From positions 62,001 through 126,000 of the forward strand of contig JAITLO010000018.1 in assembly GCA_031277855.1 (NCBI GenBank): a stretch of DNA of 64,000 nt, written 5' to 3'. The notes below the pieces were generated by a model. It was given only the letters and a program-made list of their open reading frames with translations. It did no database searches and was not told the origin of the DNA. The translations under genes and the position numbers were made by a program. Positions 53,527 to 62,152 of this stretch are shown piece by piece. This stretch comes from Acidovorax sp. (GTDB taxonomy: Bacteria > Pseudomonadota > Gammaproteobacteria > Burkholderiales > Burkholderiaceae_C). Positions within the stretch are counted from its first letter, which is position 1, and each line of letters opens with the position of its first letter.

Positions 53527-54624
53527 TTAAAAGCCGAAATGGCGGCGTATGCGCAGGCCGAAAATCGTGCCGGCAAAAGCCAGTGGCACCCAGATCCAGC
53601 CATGGATGGAGCCTGTGGAAATGCCGGAGAACATGGCGCCCACATTGCAGCCGAATGCCAGGCGCGAGCTATAGCCCAGCACCAGGCCGGCCACCAGGGC
53701 CACGGCCCATTGCTTGCCCGTCAAGGGCTTGGCGGCGGCGGGCTTGCCGGCGCTGACCCACAGCGCGCCGGCCAGAATGCCGATGTTGGTGATGCTGGTC
53801 ACATCCAGCAGCACGGTTTCGGAAAGGCGTGCGGCGTTGCCGGGCTGGCTCCAGAACCAGTTGCTGGCCAGGTCCACCGTGCCCGTGGCGTTGGCTATTT
53901 TTGCCGCCCACAGGCCAAAGCCGTAGACCACGCCCCAGGGCTGGCCGGCCACCACCAGGTTTACGGTGGCCAGCAGGGCCAGCAGCACGGCGCCCAGCAC
54001 CCATTTGCGCACCAGCAAAGGCTTGGGGGCGATGCCCGCTTGCAGATTGCTGCGCTTGCAGTACAGGCCCACGCCCACGGCAACCACGGCAAGACCTGCC
54101 AGCGTGGCGGCCAGGGCCCGCTCCCAACCCCAGGCCGTGACCAGGCCCACGGGCGCGGTGCGGCCCAGGTCCAGCCACCAGCCCAGGTGCAGGCTGCCTA
54201 CAAAGCTGCCTATGGCAAACAGCGGCAAGATGGCGGTGTTCATCGGTATGCCCATGCCGGCCTTGTACAGCGTGCCGCTGCCGCAGCCGTCAGCGATCTG
54301 CATGCACAGGCCAAACACAAAAGCGCCCACCAGCAGGCTGATGCTGGGTGGGCCCAGGGCGGCCGTGAGCTCAGGGAAATGGCCCAGCAGCGGCATGGCC
54401 ATGGCGGCGGCCAGGGCCAGCAGCAAGAGCTGGCCGAAAACGCCGGCGGGGTCTTTGTCTTCCACCAGCATGCGCCAGCCGGTGGTAAAGCCAAAGCGCT
54501 GGCCTGCCAGCACGGCGCCCAGGCCTATGCCCACGGCAAACAGCGCAGCCTGGCGCAGGGACACGGTCCACAGCAACCAGGCAAAGAAAATAGCCATCAA
54601 GGCGGCCAGAGGAAGTCGTTTCAT
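53527..54624 (-). CDS. YeeE/YedE (TsuA-like) thiosulfate transporter
   Basis: A 365-residue membrane protein with about nine helices. It has the family Cys motifs GLCMQIADGCGSGTLYKAG and AFGCNVGAMFSGISTGSIHG, which in TsuA relay thiosulfate across the membrane. It lies between a periplasmic rhodanese gene and a short gene. The ATG at 54624 is used; a TTG at 54630 is also in frame. No strong ribosome site is seen. Confidence 0.9.
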   Translation of the reverse strand: MKRLPLAALMAIFFAWLLWTVSLRQAALFAVGIGLGAVLAGQRFGFTTGWRMLVEDKDPAGVFGQLLLLALAAAMAMPLLGHFPELTAALGPPSISLLVGAFVFGLCMQIADGCGSGTLYKAGMGIPMNTAILPLFAIGSFVGSLHLGWWLDLGRTAPVGLVTAWGWERALAATLAGLAVVAVGVGLYCKRSNLQAGIAPKPLLVRKWVLGAVLLALLATVNLVVAGQPWGVVYGFGLWAAKIANATGTVDLASNWFWSQPGNAARLSETVLLDVTSITNIGILAGALWVSAGKPAAAKPLTGKQWAVALVAGLVLGYSSRLAFGCNVGAMFSGISTGSIHGWIWVPLAFAGTIFGLRIRRHFGF

Positions 54625-54742
54625 AAGCAAAAAGGTCTTGCGAAAAAAGTGAGCGATATCAGCGCATCAGCTCACGATATCCAAGTGTTTTATGGTGGAA
54701 ATTGGCTGTGTATGAGCGATAGGTGCTCATATTTTTTGGGGC

Positions 54743-55681
54743 TCAGTTCAGCTTTTTTTCCCACCATTGCTTGGTGGCACGCAGCAATTGTTCGCCCCGG
54801 CCGGGCATGTTTTGCATGGCGGGCATATCGGGGGATTGGGTCCAGTCCACCATGGAGCCGGCATACAGGCGCACATTCGGCAGACCCGCCACCTCACTCA
54901 GGCCAAACCAGTCCGTGGCGGCCCAGTGGCCGGTGTTGCAAAAGGCCACCATGTCCGGGCCATGCTGGATGCGGGCCGCCACCTGCTTGGCCTGGGCCGT
55001 CTCCACAAAAGTGGAGCTGCCGGGCACAAACCACTGGTTGAAGTCCAGCTGCACGGCGCCGGGCAGGGTGCCGGCCAGTTTGGCGGCAGGCGCCTGGGTC
55101 TTGCCCTGGTAGAAGGCATCGGGGCGCGAATCGACCAGCACGGCATTGCTCAGCTTCACATGCTGCTGCACCTCGTCGCGCGTGGCCAGCCAGCGCGCAT
55201 CAAAGCTGGGTGCGTAGCTGCTGGGAGCGATCTGCACCGGCGCGGTCGAGGTGGGCAGCTTGGCCGCATCCCAGGCCTGCATGCCGCCGTTGACGATGGA
55301 CAGCTCGGTCAGCCCCAGGGATTTGAGTGTCCAGTACACGCGGGCCATGGCGCCAAAGTCGGTGGCGTCCTTGCCGGTGGAGACCACCACAGCGTGGGTC
55401 TGGGCCGTCAAGCCCAGCGATTGCACCAGGGCCACCAGCTTGGCCTGGTCCGGCAGCTCGCCGGGGTTGCTGGCCGGGCCGCGCCACTGGGCATAGGGTG
55501 CGTTCACCGCGCCGGGGATATGGGCCGCAGCAAAGCCCTTGGCGTCGCGGATATCGATAACGCGCAACTGGGGGTCTTTGAGCAAAGGCGACAAGGCAGC
55601 GGGTGTCAGCAGCGGCTGCGCCGCCAGCGCCCAGCCGCTGCTGGAAAACAGCAGGGCCGCAGCAATCAGTTTCTGGTTCAT
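54743..55681 (-). CDS. Periplasmic two-domain sulfurtransferase (rhodanese)
   Basis: A 312-residue protein with a signal peptide (about 1-21, ending ALA-A) and two rhodanese domains. The first domain lacks the catalytic Cys (VVVSTGKDATDFG). The second has it in VAFCNTGHWAATDWFG. It resembles thiosulfate or mercaptopyruvate sulfurtransferases exported to the periplasm. It is the first gene of the sulfur unit, likely passing sulfur to or from the TsuA-like transporter. Confidence 0.9.
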   Translation of the reverse strand: MNQKLIAAALLFSSSGWALAAQPLLTPAALSPLLKDPQLRVIDIRDAKGFAAAHIPGAVNAPYAQWRGPASNPGELPDQAKLVALVQSLGLTAQTHAVVVSTGKDATDFGAMARVYWTLKSLGLTELSIVNGGMQAWDAAKLPTSTAPVQIAPSSYAPSFDARWLATRDEVQQHVKLSNAVLVDSRPDAFYQGKTQAPAAKLAGTLPGAVQLDFNQWFVPGSSTFVETAQAKQVAARIQHGPDMVAFCNTGHWAATDWFGLSEVAGLPNVRLYAGSMVDWTQSPDMPAMQNMPGRGEQLLRATKQWWEKKLN

Positions 55682-55886
55682 GGCATCTGCCGCAGCGCTG
55701 GTTGGCGCTGCGGGTCATAGCGAGGGAAAGCCGTTATTTTCTGACCCCGATTGCCAGGCTTCAATGAACTATTTGTTCTATGCATATGCCGGCAAGGGCA
55801 TTGCAAAAAGCCTGATCAAAGAGCCAGATGTGAATGCCTGCCGGAGTGGGCCTTTGCCGCGCAGTGGGCGCTCAAGCAAAATCCCA

Positions 55887-55982
55887 ACGGCCAGACAGCG
55901 CTTCAGGCGCGGCGCGTGCCCGCTGACAGTATGCCGATACGGCAAGGGCGCGCAACAAAGCCTCAAGCGCTGTATGGCCGCC
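55887..55982 (+). repeat. Palindromic intergenic repeat, copy B
   Basis: Second copy of the 97-bp element at 38811, in the same orientation. Arms ACAGCGCTTCAGGC and GCCTCAAGCGCTGT pair with one mismatch around a TATGCCGATACGG core. The 326-base gap between the rhodanese and MFS genes (55682-56007) otherwise contains nothing recognised. Copies B and C also share the upstream flank GCCGGAGTGGGC. Confidence 0.85.
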
Positions 55983-56007
55983 TCCAAATGAGGTTGCTGC
56001 CCCGTGT

Positions 56008-57246
56008 TTAGGAGAGTTCCCGGCCTTTTAATTCGGGGATCAGCCACAGCGTGGCAATCATGTCGATGACATACAGGGCCGCCAGCAGCGCAATCGCCAC
56101 CTGAAAACCATAGCCCATGGCGATGGCACCCACCACCACCGGGCCAAAGCCGCCCACGGCGCGGCCGATATTGAACAGCACGTTTTGCGCGGTGGCGCGG
56201 GCCTCGGTGGGGTAGGCCTCGCTCATGACGGCGCCATAGCCACCCATCATGCCGTTGACAAACATGCCCAGCACGGCACCGGCCCAGAGCATGGCCGTGG
56301 GGTCTTGCAGCTGGGAGTACAGCAGCACCATGATGACCGAGCCCAGCTGAAAGATCAGAAAGCTGGGCTTGCGGCCTATGCGGTCAGCCAGGTGGCCAAA
56401 GACCCAGATGCCGGTCATCATGCCGACGATGGTGACGGCGGTCCACATGGCGGACTTGGTCAGGCCAAAGCCCAGCTGCTTGGACAGAAAGCTGGGCATC
56501 CAGATCATGATGCCGTAGTAGCCAAAGTTCTGTACCGAGGTCAGCACGATCACGCCCAGGCTGGTTTTGGTCGTGGCCTTGTCCTTGACCAGCAGTTTGA
56601 AGGCGGCAAAGCGCTCGCCCTTGGCGGCTGCGGGCTTGCGCGTGAACACCTCGGGCTCGTGCAGCTTGTTGCGAATCACCCAGGCCACCACGGCGGGAAT
56701 CACGCCCACCAAAAACATGCCGCGCCAGCCGATCAGGGGCAGCAGCAGCGGGGTCAGCAGGGCTGCGGCCAGCACGCCCACCTGCCAGCCCAGGGCCACA
56801 TAGGAGGACACGCGGGCACGGTGGCGGGCCGGCCAGGCCTCGGCTGCCAGTGCCATGCCAATGCCGAACTCACCACCCAGGCCGATGCCGGCAATGGTGC
56901 GGTAGATGAGCAAGTCCCAATACCCTTGGGCAAAGGCGCACAGGCCGGTGAACACAGCGAACAGCATGATGGTCCAGGTCAGTACGCGGATGCGGCCATA
57001 GCGGTCCGACAGCGCGCCGAAGAAGATGCCGCCTGCCACGGCGCCAATCAGCGTCCAGGTCACCAGCGAGCCGGCCTGGCCGGGCGTGAGCTGCAGATCG
57101 GCCGAAATCGCGGTGAGCATAAAACCCAGGATCAGCAGGTCAAAGCCGTCCATGGCATAGCCAACGGCCGAGCCGGCCAGGGCCTTCCAGCTATAGCCTG
57201 TGACTTCGGTGGGCTGGCTGGGGCCAGCGGTGGTGGAGGTATTCAT
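56008..57246 (-). CDS. MFS transporter of the aromatic-acid:H+ symport type
   Basis: A 412-residue, 12-helix major facilitator protein. The AAHS-type first motif GYAMDGFDLLILGFML, the loop GALSDRYGRIR, LIYRTIAGIGLGGEFG and FGHLADRIGRKP are present. These symporters take up aromatic or short-chain acids. It is the last gene on the minus strand of the catabolic cluster, separated by 284 bases from the ABM gene. Confidence 0.9.
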   Translation of the reverse strand: MNTSTTAGPSQPTEVTGYSWKALAGSAVGYAMDGFDLLILGFMLTAISADLQLTPGQAGSLVTWTLIGAVAGGIFFGALSDRYGRIRVLTWTIMLFAVFTGLCAFAQGYWDLLIYRTIAGIGLGGEFGIGMALAAEAWPARHRARVSSYVALGWQVGVLAAALLTPLLLPLIGWRGMFLVGVIPAVVAWVIRNKLHEPEVFTRKPAAAKGERFAAFKLLVKDKATTKTSLGVIVLTSVQNFGYYGIMIWMPSFLSKQLGFGLTKSAMWTAVTIVGMMTGIWVFGHLADRIGRKPSFLIFQLGSVIMVLLYSQLQDPTAMLWAGAVLGMFVNGMMGGYGAVMSEAYPTEARATAQNVLFNIGRAVGGFGPVVVGAIAMGYGFQVAIALLAALYVIDMIATLWLIPELKGRELS

Positions 57247-57465
57247 TGTTGTGCTTTTCCTTGTGTCGGGTGCCGAGGGGCGTTCTTGACGCCTCTACAA
57301 AAAGCACATGCTGCCGGGGCAGAGCCGGCAGACAAAGACAAGACCAGGGAAAGCACGGGGGCTAGGGTCAGAACAGACAGAGCCCGAAGAAAGACACAAG
57401 CGTGGCGCTTGCGCAGGCGCACGGCGGTGGTGCACTGACCGGGATTCTAGGCAATTGCCTCCAGG

Positions 57466-57497
57466 CTTGCAGGCGCTGCCAAGGGCAGGCCTGCAAG
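57466..57497. other. Strong stem-loop between the ABM and MFS genes
   Basis: CTTGCAGG/CCTGCAAG encloses a second stem CTGCC/GGCAG. It lies just downstream of the ABM stop codon on the minus strand, with no T run, so it may be a processing or weak termination structure. Confidence 0.5.
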
Positions 57498-57530
57498 AGG
57501 CACGGGTACTGCCCGGTTCCCGGCGGGAGC

Positions 57531-57827
57531 CTAGTTGGCGCTAGCCACAAAATGCTCCACCTGCGGGGCGGCGGCGAAAAAGGGGCTGATGATGGCCCGC
57601 CACTGTGCAAAGGCGGGGGACTGCCTGAAGCCCACGGTGTGGTCTTCCAGGCTGCGCCAGTCCACCATCAGCACCACGCGGCTGGGTGTTTCGCTACAGG
57701 CCAGCACGCGGTGGCCCAGATAGCCCTGTGCTTGTGAAAGCACCTCCCGCACACCGCGCTGCAGCTGTTCGCAAAAAAGGGCTTGCTCCTCGGGTGCGAC
57801 CTTGAAATCCGCGATCTCGACAACCAT
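57531..57827 (-). CDS. Antibiotic-biosynthesis-monooxygenase (ABM) domain protein
   Basis: A 98-residue ferredoxin-like beta-alpha-beta protein with VVEIADFKVAPEEQALFCEQ, GYLGHRVLACSETPSRVVLM and DWRSLEDHTVGFRQSPAFAQW. The ABM fold includes cofactor-independent quinol monooxygenases. GGGAG lies about 8 bases before the ATG, 17 bases after the cupin gene. The substrate is unknown, but a small aromatic is plausible from the neighbours. Confidence 0.85.
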   Translation of the reverse strand: MVVEIADFKVAPEEQALFCEQLQRGVREVLSQAQGYLGHRVLACSETPSRVVLMVDWRSLEDHTVGFRQSPAFAQWRAIISPFFAAAPQVEHFVASAN

Positions 57828-57844
57828 TTGGCTCTCCCTCAACT

Positions 57845-58258
57845 TCAGCTCTTGTGTTCTGCCGCGATGGGGCGGGTGTCGCCGCTGTCCACCAGCGTGC
57901 GCGTGGCATCGGGCGAGCCATAAATCCACAGAATCTTCATGGGCTCGGTGGCCGAGGCATTGCGAAAGCGGTGGGGCACATTGGGCGGGATAAAGGTGGC
58001 GTCGCCTTTTTGCACGGGGATGGACTGCCCGTCGATGTCGAAGATGGCCTCGCCCTCGATCAACACCACGCTTTCTTCGGCGTTGTGGTGGTGAAAGGGA
58101 ATCTCGGCACCGCCGCCAAACTGGGTGTAGCCGGTGATAAAGGCCGTGGCCCCCTGGCTTTTGCCCACCAGGGGCATGGTGCTGGCGCCGCCGCCACGGT
58201 CATGGGTTTTGATGTGAGCGGTTTGCAGCAGCACGGCGTTGGATGGGGTTTTGATCAT
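57845..58258 (-). CDS. Cupin-domain protein
   Basis: A 137-residue single-cupin protein with metal-binding motifs EIPFHHHNAEESVVLIEGEA and PPNVPHRFRNAS (His and Glu ligands). It could be a dioxygenase, isomerase or binding protein. It precedes the ABM gene by 17 bases and is separated by repeat copy C from the aldehyde dehydrogenase gene. The ATG at 58258 is supported by the folded start; upstream frame lies in the repeat. Confidence 0.85.
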   Translation of the reverse strand: MIKTPSNAVLLQTAHIKTHDRGGGASTMPLVGKSQGATAFITGYTQFGGGAEIPFHHHNAEESVVLIEGEAIFDIDGQSIPVQKGDATFIPPNVPHRFRNASATEPMKILWIYGSPDATRTLVDSGDTRPIAAEHKS

Positions 58259-58345
58259 GGTGTGATTTCTGGAAGTAAAGGTGGGTGATGGAATCTCGGG
58301 ACGCAGAGTGGGGTCGATTTGGGATAGGTGAGTGCCCCGTTTCAA

Positions 58346-58442
58346 GGCGCCCACACAGCGCTTCATGCGTTGTTGCCCGCCCTTGCCGTACAGGCGTACT
58401 GACTGTGGGCTGGCCCCTAGCCTGAAACGCTGTCTGGGCGTT
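58346..58442 (-). repeat. Palindromic intergenic repeat, copy C (inverted)
   Basis: Inverse orientation of the element at 38811 and 55887. Read on the minus strand the arms are GCCCAGACAGCGTTTC and GAAGCGCTGTGTGGGC around CAGTACGCCTGTACGGCAAG, an almost perfect match to copy A in the core. It splits the cupin gene from the aldehyde dehydrogenase gene. Confidence 0.85.
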
Positions 58443-58540
58443 GTGGGGGCGATCCAACGTGCAGCAGGGCTTTTTATGCCCACTCCGGCTGGCATCTTTG
58501 GCTCTTCGATATTCCGTGTGGGTTCATAAAAGTAAAAGGC

Positions 58541-59911
58541 TTAGCGCGCCGGGCCGGCCCAGACGGTTTTGATGTTGGTGAATTCGCGAATGCCGAACTC
58601 ACCCAGCTCGCGGCCATAGCCGGATTGCTTGATACCGCCAAAGGGCAGACGAGCGTCGGAGGCCACCAGGCCGTTGATGAACACGGCGCCGGCTTCAATG
58701 CGGCGGGCCAGTTGCTGGGCACGTGCCATATCGCTGGTCCACAGCGCGGCGCCCAGGCCGAATTCCGTGGCATTGGCCACTTCAATGGCGGCTTCGGCAC
58801 TGGCCACGCGGATCACGGCGGCAGCGGGGCCAAAGGTTTCTTCCATGCCGACGGCCATGTCCGGGGTGACATGGTCGAGGATGGTGGGGGCGTAGAAAAA
58901 ACCGGGCCCGTCTATGGGGTGGCCGCCCAGTGCAATGCGGGCACCGGCCTGCACGCTGCGCTGCACCTGGGAGTGCAGATCGTCACGCAGATTCAGTCTG
59001 GCCAGCGGGCCCATGGTGGTGCTGCGGTCCAGCGGGTTGCCGAGTTGGAGCTGGCTGGCACCTGCGCAAAATGCGGCGACAAAACGGTCTGCCACGCTGG
59101 CCTCGACAATAAAGCGCTTGGCGGAAATACAGCTTTGGCCGGTGTTGGAAAAGCGCGCCTTGACCGCAGCTGCGGCAGCGGCTTCGACATCCGCATCGGC
59201 CAGCACAATGAAAGGATCGGAGCCGCCCAGCTCCAGCACCTGTTTTTTCATCAGGCTGCCGGCCTGTGCGGCCACCAGCTTGCCCACGGCGGTGGAGCCG
59301 GTCAGCGTGACTGCGGCCACGCGCGGGTCGGCCAGAATCCCCGCGACCGATGATGCCTCCACCATCAAGGTGGCCACCAGGCCCTGGGGCGCGCCGGCCT
59401 GTTCGAAGACTTCGGCCAGGGCCAGTGCGCATTGCGGCACATTGTTGGCGTGCTTGAGCAGGGCCGCATTGCCGGCGGCCAGCGCCGGGGCGGCAAAGCG
59501 GATGAATTGCCAGAAGGGGTAGTTCCAGGGCATGACGGCCAGCACCACGCCCAGCGGGTCGAACACCACGCGGCTGTCCGCCGCATTGCTGGCCACGGGC
59601 ATGTCGGCCAGATAGCCCGGCGCTGCCTGGGCGTAGAACTCGCAGGTCCAGGCGGATTTTTCGATTTCGGCCTCGGCTTCCAGCAGCGGCTTGCCCATTT
59701 CCAGGCTGATCATCTCGGCATAGCGTGCCTGGTTGGCGCGCAAGACCTGGGCCACCTGGACGAGCAGGGCGCAGCGCTGTGGCAGCGCAGTCTGGCCCCA
59801 GGCTTTCTGGGCCTGTGCCGCTTGCTGCAGCTTGTGTTCAACGGCCTGCGGGGTATCCAGTGGATAGCGGCCGAGCTGTGCGCCCGAGAAAGGATTGACG
59901 GAAATAAACAT
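58541..59911 (-). CDS. NAD(P)-dependent aldehyde dehydrogenase (succinate-semialdehyde type)
   Basis: A 456-residue enzyme of the aldehyde dehydrogenase superfamily. Cofactor-binding motif TLTGSTAVGK, catalytic Glu in LELGGSDPF, nucleophile Cys in FSNTGQSCISAKRF, and MEETFGPAAAV are present. It most resembles succinate-semialdehyde dehydrogenases. It lies between a Bug-type binding protein and a repeat, in the LysR-controlled cluster. Confidence 0.9.
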   Translation of the reverse strand: MFISVNPFSGAQLGRYPLDTPQAVEHKLQQAAQAQKAWGQTALPQRCALLVQVAQVLRANQARYAEMISLEMGKPLLEAEAEIEKSAWTCEFYAQAAPGYLADMPVASNAADSRVVFDPLGVVLAVMPWNYPFWQFIRFAAPALAAGNAALLKHANNVPQCALALAEVFEQAGAPQGLVATLMVEASSVAGILADPRVAAVTLTGSTAVGKLVAAQAGSLMKKQVLELGGSDPFIVLADADVEAAAAAAVKARFSNTGQSCISAKRFIVEASVADRFVAAFCAGASQLQLGNPLDRSTTMGPLARLNLRDDLHSQVQRSVQAGARIALGGHPIDGPGFFYAPTILDHVTPDMAVGMEETFGPAAAVIRVASAEAAIEVANATEFGLGAALWTSDMARAQQLARRIEAGAVFINGLVASDARLPFGGIKQSGYGRELGEFGIREFTNIKTVWAGPAR

Positions 59912-60049
59912 GGTGTGACTCGCTGGGGCGGGAGAGAGGGGAGAGGGCCTTGGGAGGCGCAGGGGGCGGTGAAGGTGTTGGTGCCAGTGCTACCTGCCCG
60001 GCGCCTGCAGGAGATGCAGCACAGGGCCGAGGCAGGTGGCGGCCTGGCA

Positions 60050-61027
60050 TCAGGCCGGGTCGGTGGTCACCACTTTTTTCTGGATCAGCTCTTTCAGCGT
60101 GGCGGCGTCTTTTTCCAGCCGCGCCTTGAATGCCTCCGGCGTGCTGTTCACCACATCGAAGCCGCTTTGGGTAAAGCGCTTGACGATGTCCGGGTCACGC
60201 ATGACTTCGTTGGTGGCCGCCAGAATCTTGCTGCGGACCTCGGCCGGCATGCCGCTGGGGGCGGTCAGGCCGACCCAGGTGGGGTACTCCAGGCCGGGAA
60301 TGGATTCGCTCATGGTGGGCACGCCAGGCAGCATGGCCGAGCGCTGCGAGGAGCCCACGGCCAGCGCCCGCACCTTGCCGGACTGGATATGGGGGTGCAG
60401 CACGGAGACGCCGGCGAAGGCAAAGTCCAGATGCCCGCCCAGCAGGTCGGTGATCATGGGCGCGGCGCCCTTGTAGGGTGCGTGGGTGGTCTGGAGGTTG
60501 CGGGCCAGTGCCATCTGGGCGCTGTTGATATGCCCGGCCGAGGCCAGGCCCGATGTGCCATAGGTGGTGCCCGGGTGGGCCTTGATGTAGGCAATCAGGT
60601 CTTCCAGAGTCTTCACCGGCAGATCGCCCTTGGCCACCAGCACCTGGGGCGTAGTCACCAGCAGGTTGAGGTAGTCAAAAGACTTGAAGGTGTCGTAGCG
60701 CAGGCCCTTCATGATCTGGTAGTTGGCTGCCTGGGTATCCAGGGCCAGCATCAGCGTGTAGCCATCGGGCTTGGCGCGGGCGGTTTCGGTGGCGCCTATG
60801 GAGCCGCCGGCGCCGGGGCGGTTTTCGATGACGATGGGCTGGCCCAGCTTGTCACCCAGCGCCGTGCCGATGATGCGGGCCGTCTGGTCCACGGCGCCGC
60901 CGGGGGCAAAGGGCACGATCATGCGGATGGGGTGCTGGGGGTAGGCTTGTGCGCCTGCCCATGTGCTGGCGCTGGCGCAGAGGGTGAAGAGGGCTGCGTG
61001 AAAGGCGCGGCGGTTCAAAAAGGCCAT
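60050..61027 (-). CDS. Bug-family periplasmic binding protein
   Basis: A 325-residue TctC/Bug-type binding protein with a signal peptide (about 1-27, ending AGA-Q). Typical segments are IRMIVPFAPGGAVDQTARII, VIENRPGAGGSIGATETARAKPDGYTL and YGTSGLASAGHINSAQMAL. It binds an unknown carboxylate or aromatic acid. No TctAB is adjacent, so it would rely on an MFS or distant partner. Confidence 0.9.
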   Translation of the reverse strand: MAFLNRRAFHAALFTLCASASTWAGAQAYPQHPIRMIVPFAPGGAVDQTARIIGTALGDKLGQPIVIENRPGAGGSIGATETARAKPDGYTLMLALDTQAANYQIMKGLRYDTFKSFDYLNLLVTTPQVLVAKGDLPVKTLEDLIAYIKAHPGTTYGTSGLASAGHINSAQMALARNLQTTHAPYKGAAPMITDLLGGHLDFAFAGVSVLHPHIQSGKVRALAVGSSQRSAMLPGVPTMSESIPGLEYPTWVGLTAPSGMPAEVRSKILAATNEVMRDPDIVKRFTQSGFDVVNSTPEAFKARLEKDAATLKELIQKKVVTTDPA

Positions 61028-61165
61028 GGTTGTCTCCTGGGGCTTTGGGGTGGTGGGGGAAGGGGTTCCGTGCCCGGACTCTGGGGGTCTTTTTGTGGGC
61101 AGCAGAACCCCGGGGCCGTGGTGGCCCGCTCTGGGTCTGTATCTGGGTTGTGCAGATGCGAAGGT

Positions 61166-61960
61166 TTAGGGCGTGCAGGCAATCAGGCCGCCGTCCACCA
61201 CAATCTCGGTGCCGGTCACATAGCGGCTTTCGTCGGCGGCCAGAAACAGCGCGGCATGGGCCGTGTCCCAGGCGCTGCCCATGTATTTCATGGGGACCTG
61301 GTTGTTGCGGCGGGCCAGAAAACCTTCGCTGTCGCCTTGGGCGTATTTCTGCACCAGGTTGTCCAGCAGCGGGGTTTGCATCAGCCCCGGCACCACGCAG
61401 TTCAGGCGTATGCCTTCGGCAGCATGGATGACGGCCGTGGTCTTGGTGAACTGGATCAGCGCTGCCTTGGCCGCCGCATAAGCCACCTGGGGCTTGCCCA
61501 CATAGCGCATGCCGGCCACGGACGAGACATTGATGACCGAGCCTGCACCCTGCTGGCGCATGATAGGCAGCACATGCTTGCAGGCAAGGAATGCGCCCTT
61601 CAGATTGATCTCGAACTGCGCATCCCAGGTGGCTTCGCTCATGTCCACGGGGCCACCCGGCTGGGACAGGCCGACGTTGTTGACCAGAATGTCGATGCGC
61701 CCGTGCTGGGCCATGCAGGCTTTGACGGCCTGCTCCACCGCTTCGGCCCGGGTGGAGTCGCATTGCATGATGGTGGCGCTATGGCCCTCGGCCTCGATGA
61801 TCTGGCGGGTGTCCTCGGCATTCGCCAGGTTCAGGTCGGTGCCGAAGATTTTCGCGCCCTGGCGGGCCATCAACACCGCCATGGCGCGGCCATTGCCCCA
61901 GCCCTGTGCCACCGATCCACAGCCCATCACCAGGGCCACTTTGTCTGTCAACTTCAACAT
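61166..61960 (-). CDS. SDR-family oxidoreductase, catabolic cluster
   Basis: A 264-residue short-chain dehydrogenase/reductase with VMGCGSVAQGWGNGRAMAV (glycine-rich cofactor loop with an unusual insertion), ILVNNVG, INVSSVAGMRYVG (Ser) and YAAAK (Tyr/Lys), ending IVVDGGLIACTP. It is the first gene of the minus-strand cluster, divergent from the LysR gene at 62153, and probably oxidises the imported compound. Confidence 0.9.
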   Translation of the reverse strand: MLKLTDKVALVMGCGSVAQGWGNGRAMAVLMARQGAKIFGTDLNLANAEDTRQIIEAEGHSATIMQCDSTRAEAVEQAVKACMAQHGRIDILVNNVGLSQPGGPVDMSEATWDAQFEINLKGAFLACKHVLPIMRQQGAGSVINVSSVAGMRYVGKPQVAYAAAKAALIQFTKTTAVIHAAEGIRLNCVVPGLMQTPLLDNLVQKYAQGDSEGFLARRNNQVPMKYMGSAWDTAHAALFLAADESRYVTGTEIVVDGGLIACTP

Positions 61961-62031
61961 TCCGCTAGGTCTCCATTTGTGTGTGAAAGCGGTGTGTTTC
62001 GCCGCCTTGCTGGAAATTCTAGGGAGAGGTT

Positions 62032-62084
62032 ATTAATTCTTGAAATTCTTTATTTCTATATATTGATAGACTAAAAGAATTAAT
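62032..62084. promoter_or_regulatory. Inverted repeat in the SDR-LysR divergent region
   Basis: ATTAATTCTT (62032-62041) and AAGAATTAAT (62075-62084) are perfect inverted repeats 33 bases apart in an AT-rich region between divergent genes. They are candidate binding sites for the LysR regulator at 62153. Confidence 0.5.
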
Positions 62085-62152
62085 TAAGTGCCATGCGTCC
62101 CTGCGGGAAACGCGGTGGCAGGCCAAGCGAAATATCCAGTTAGGGAGTTGAT

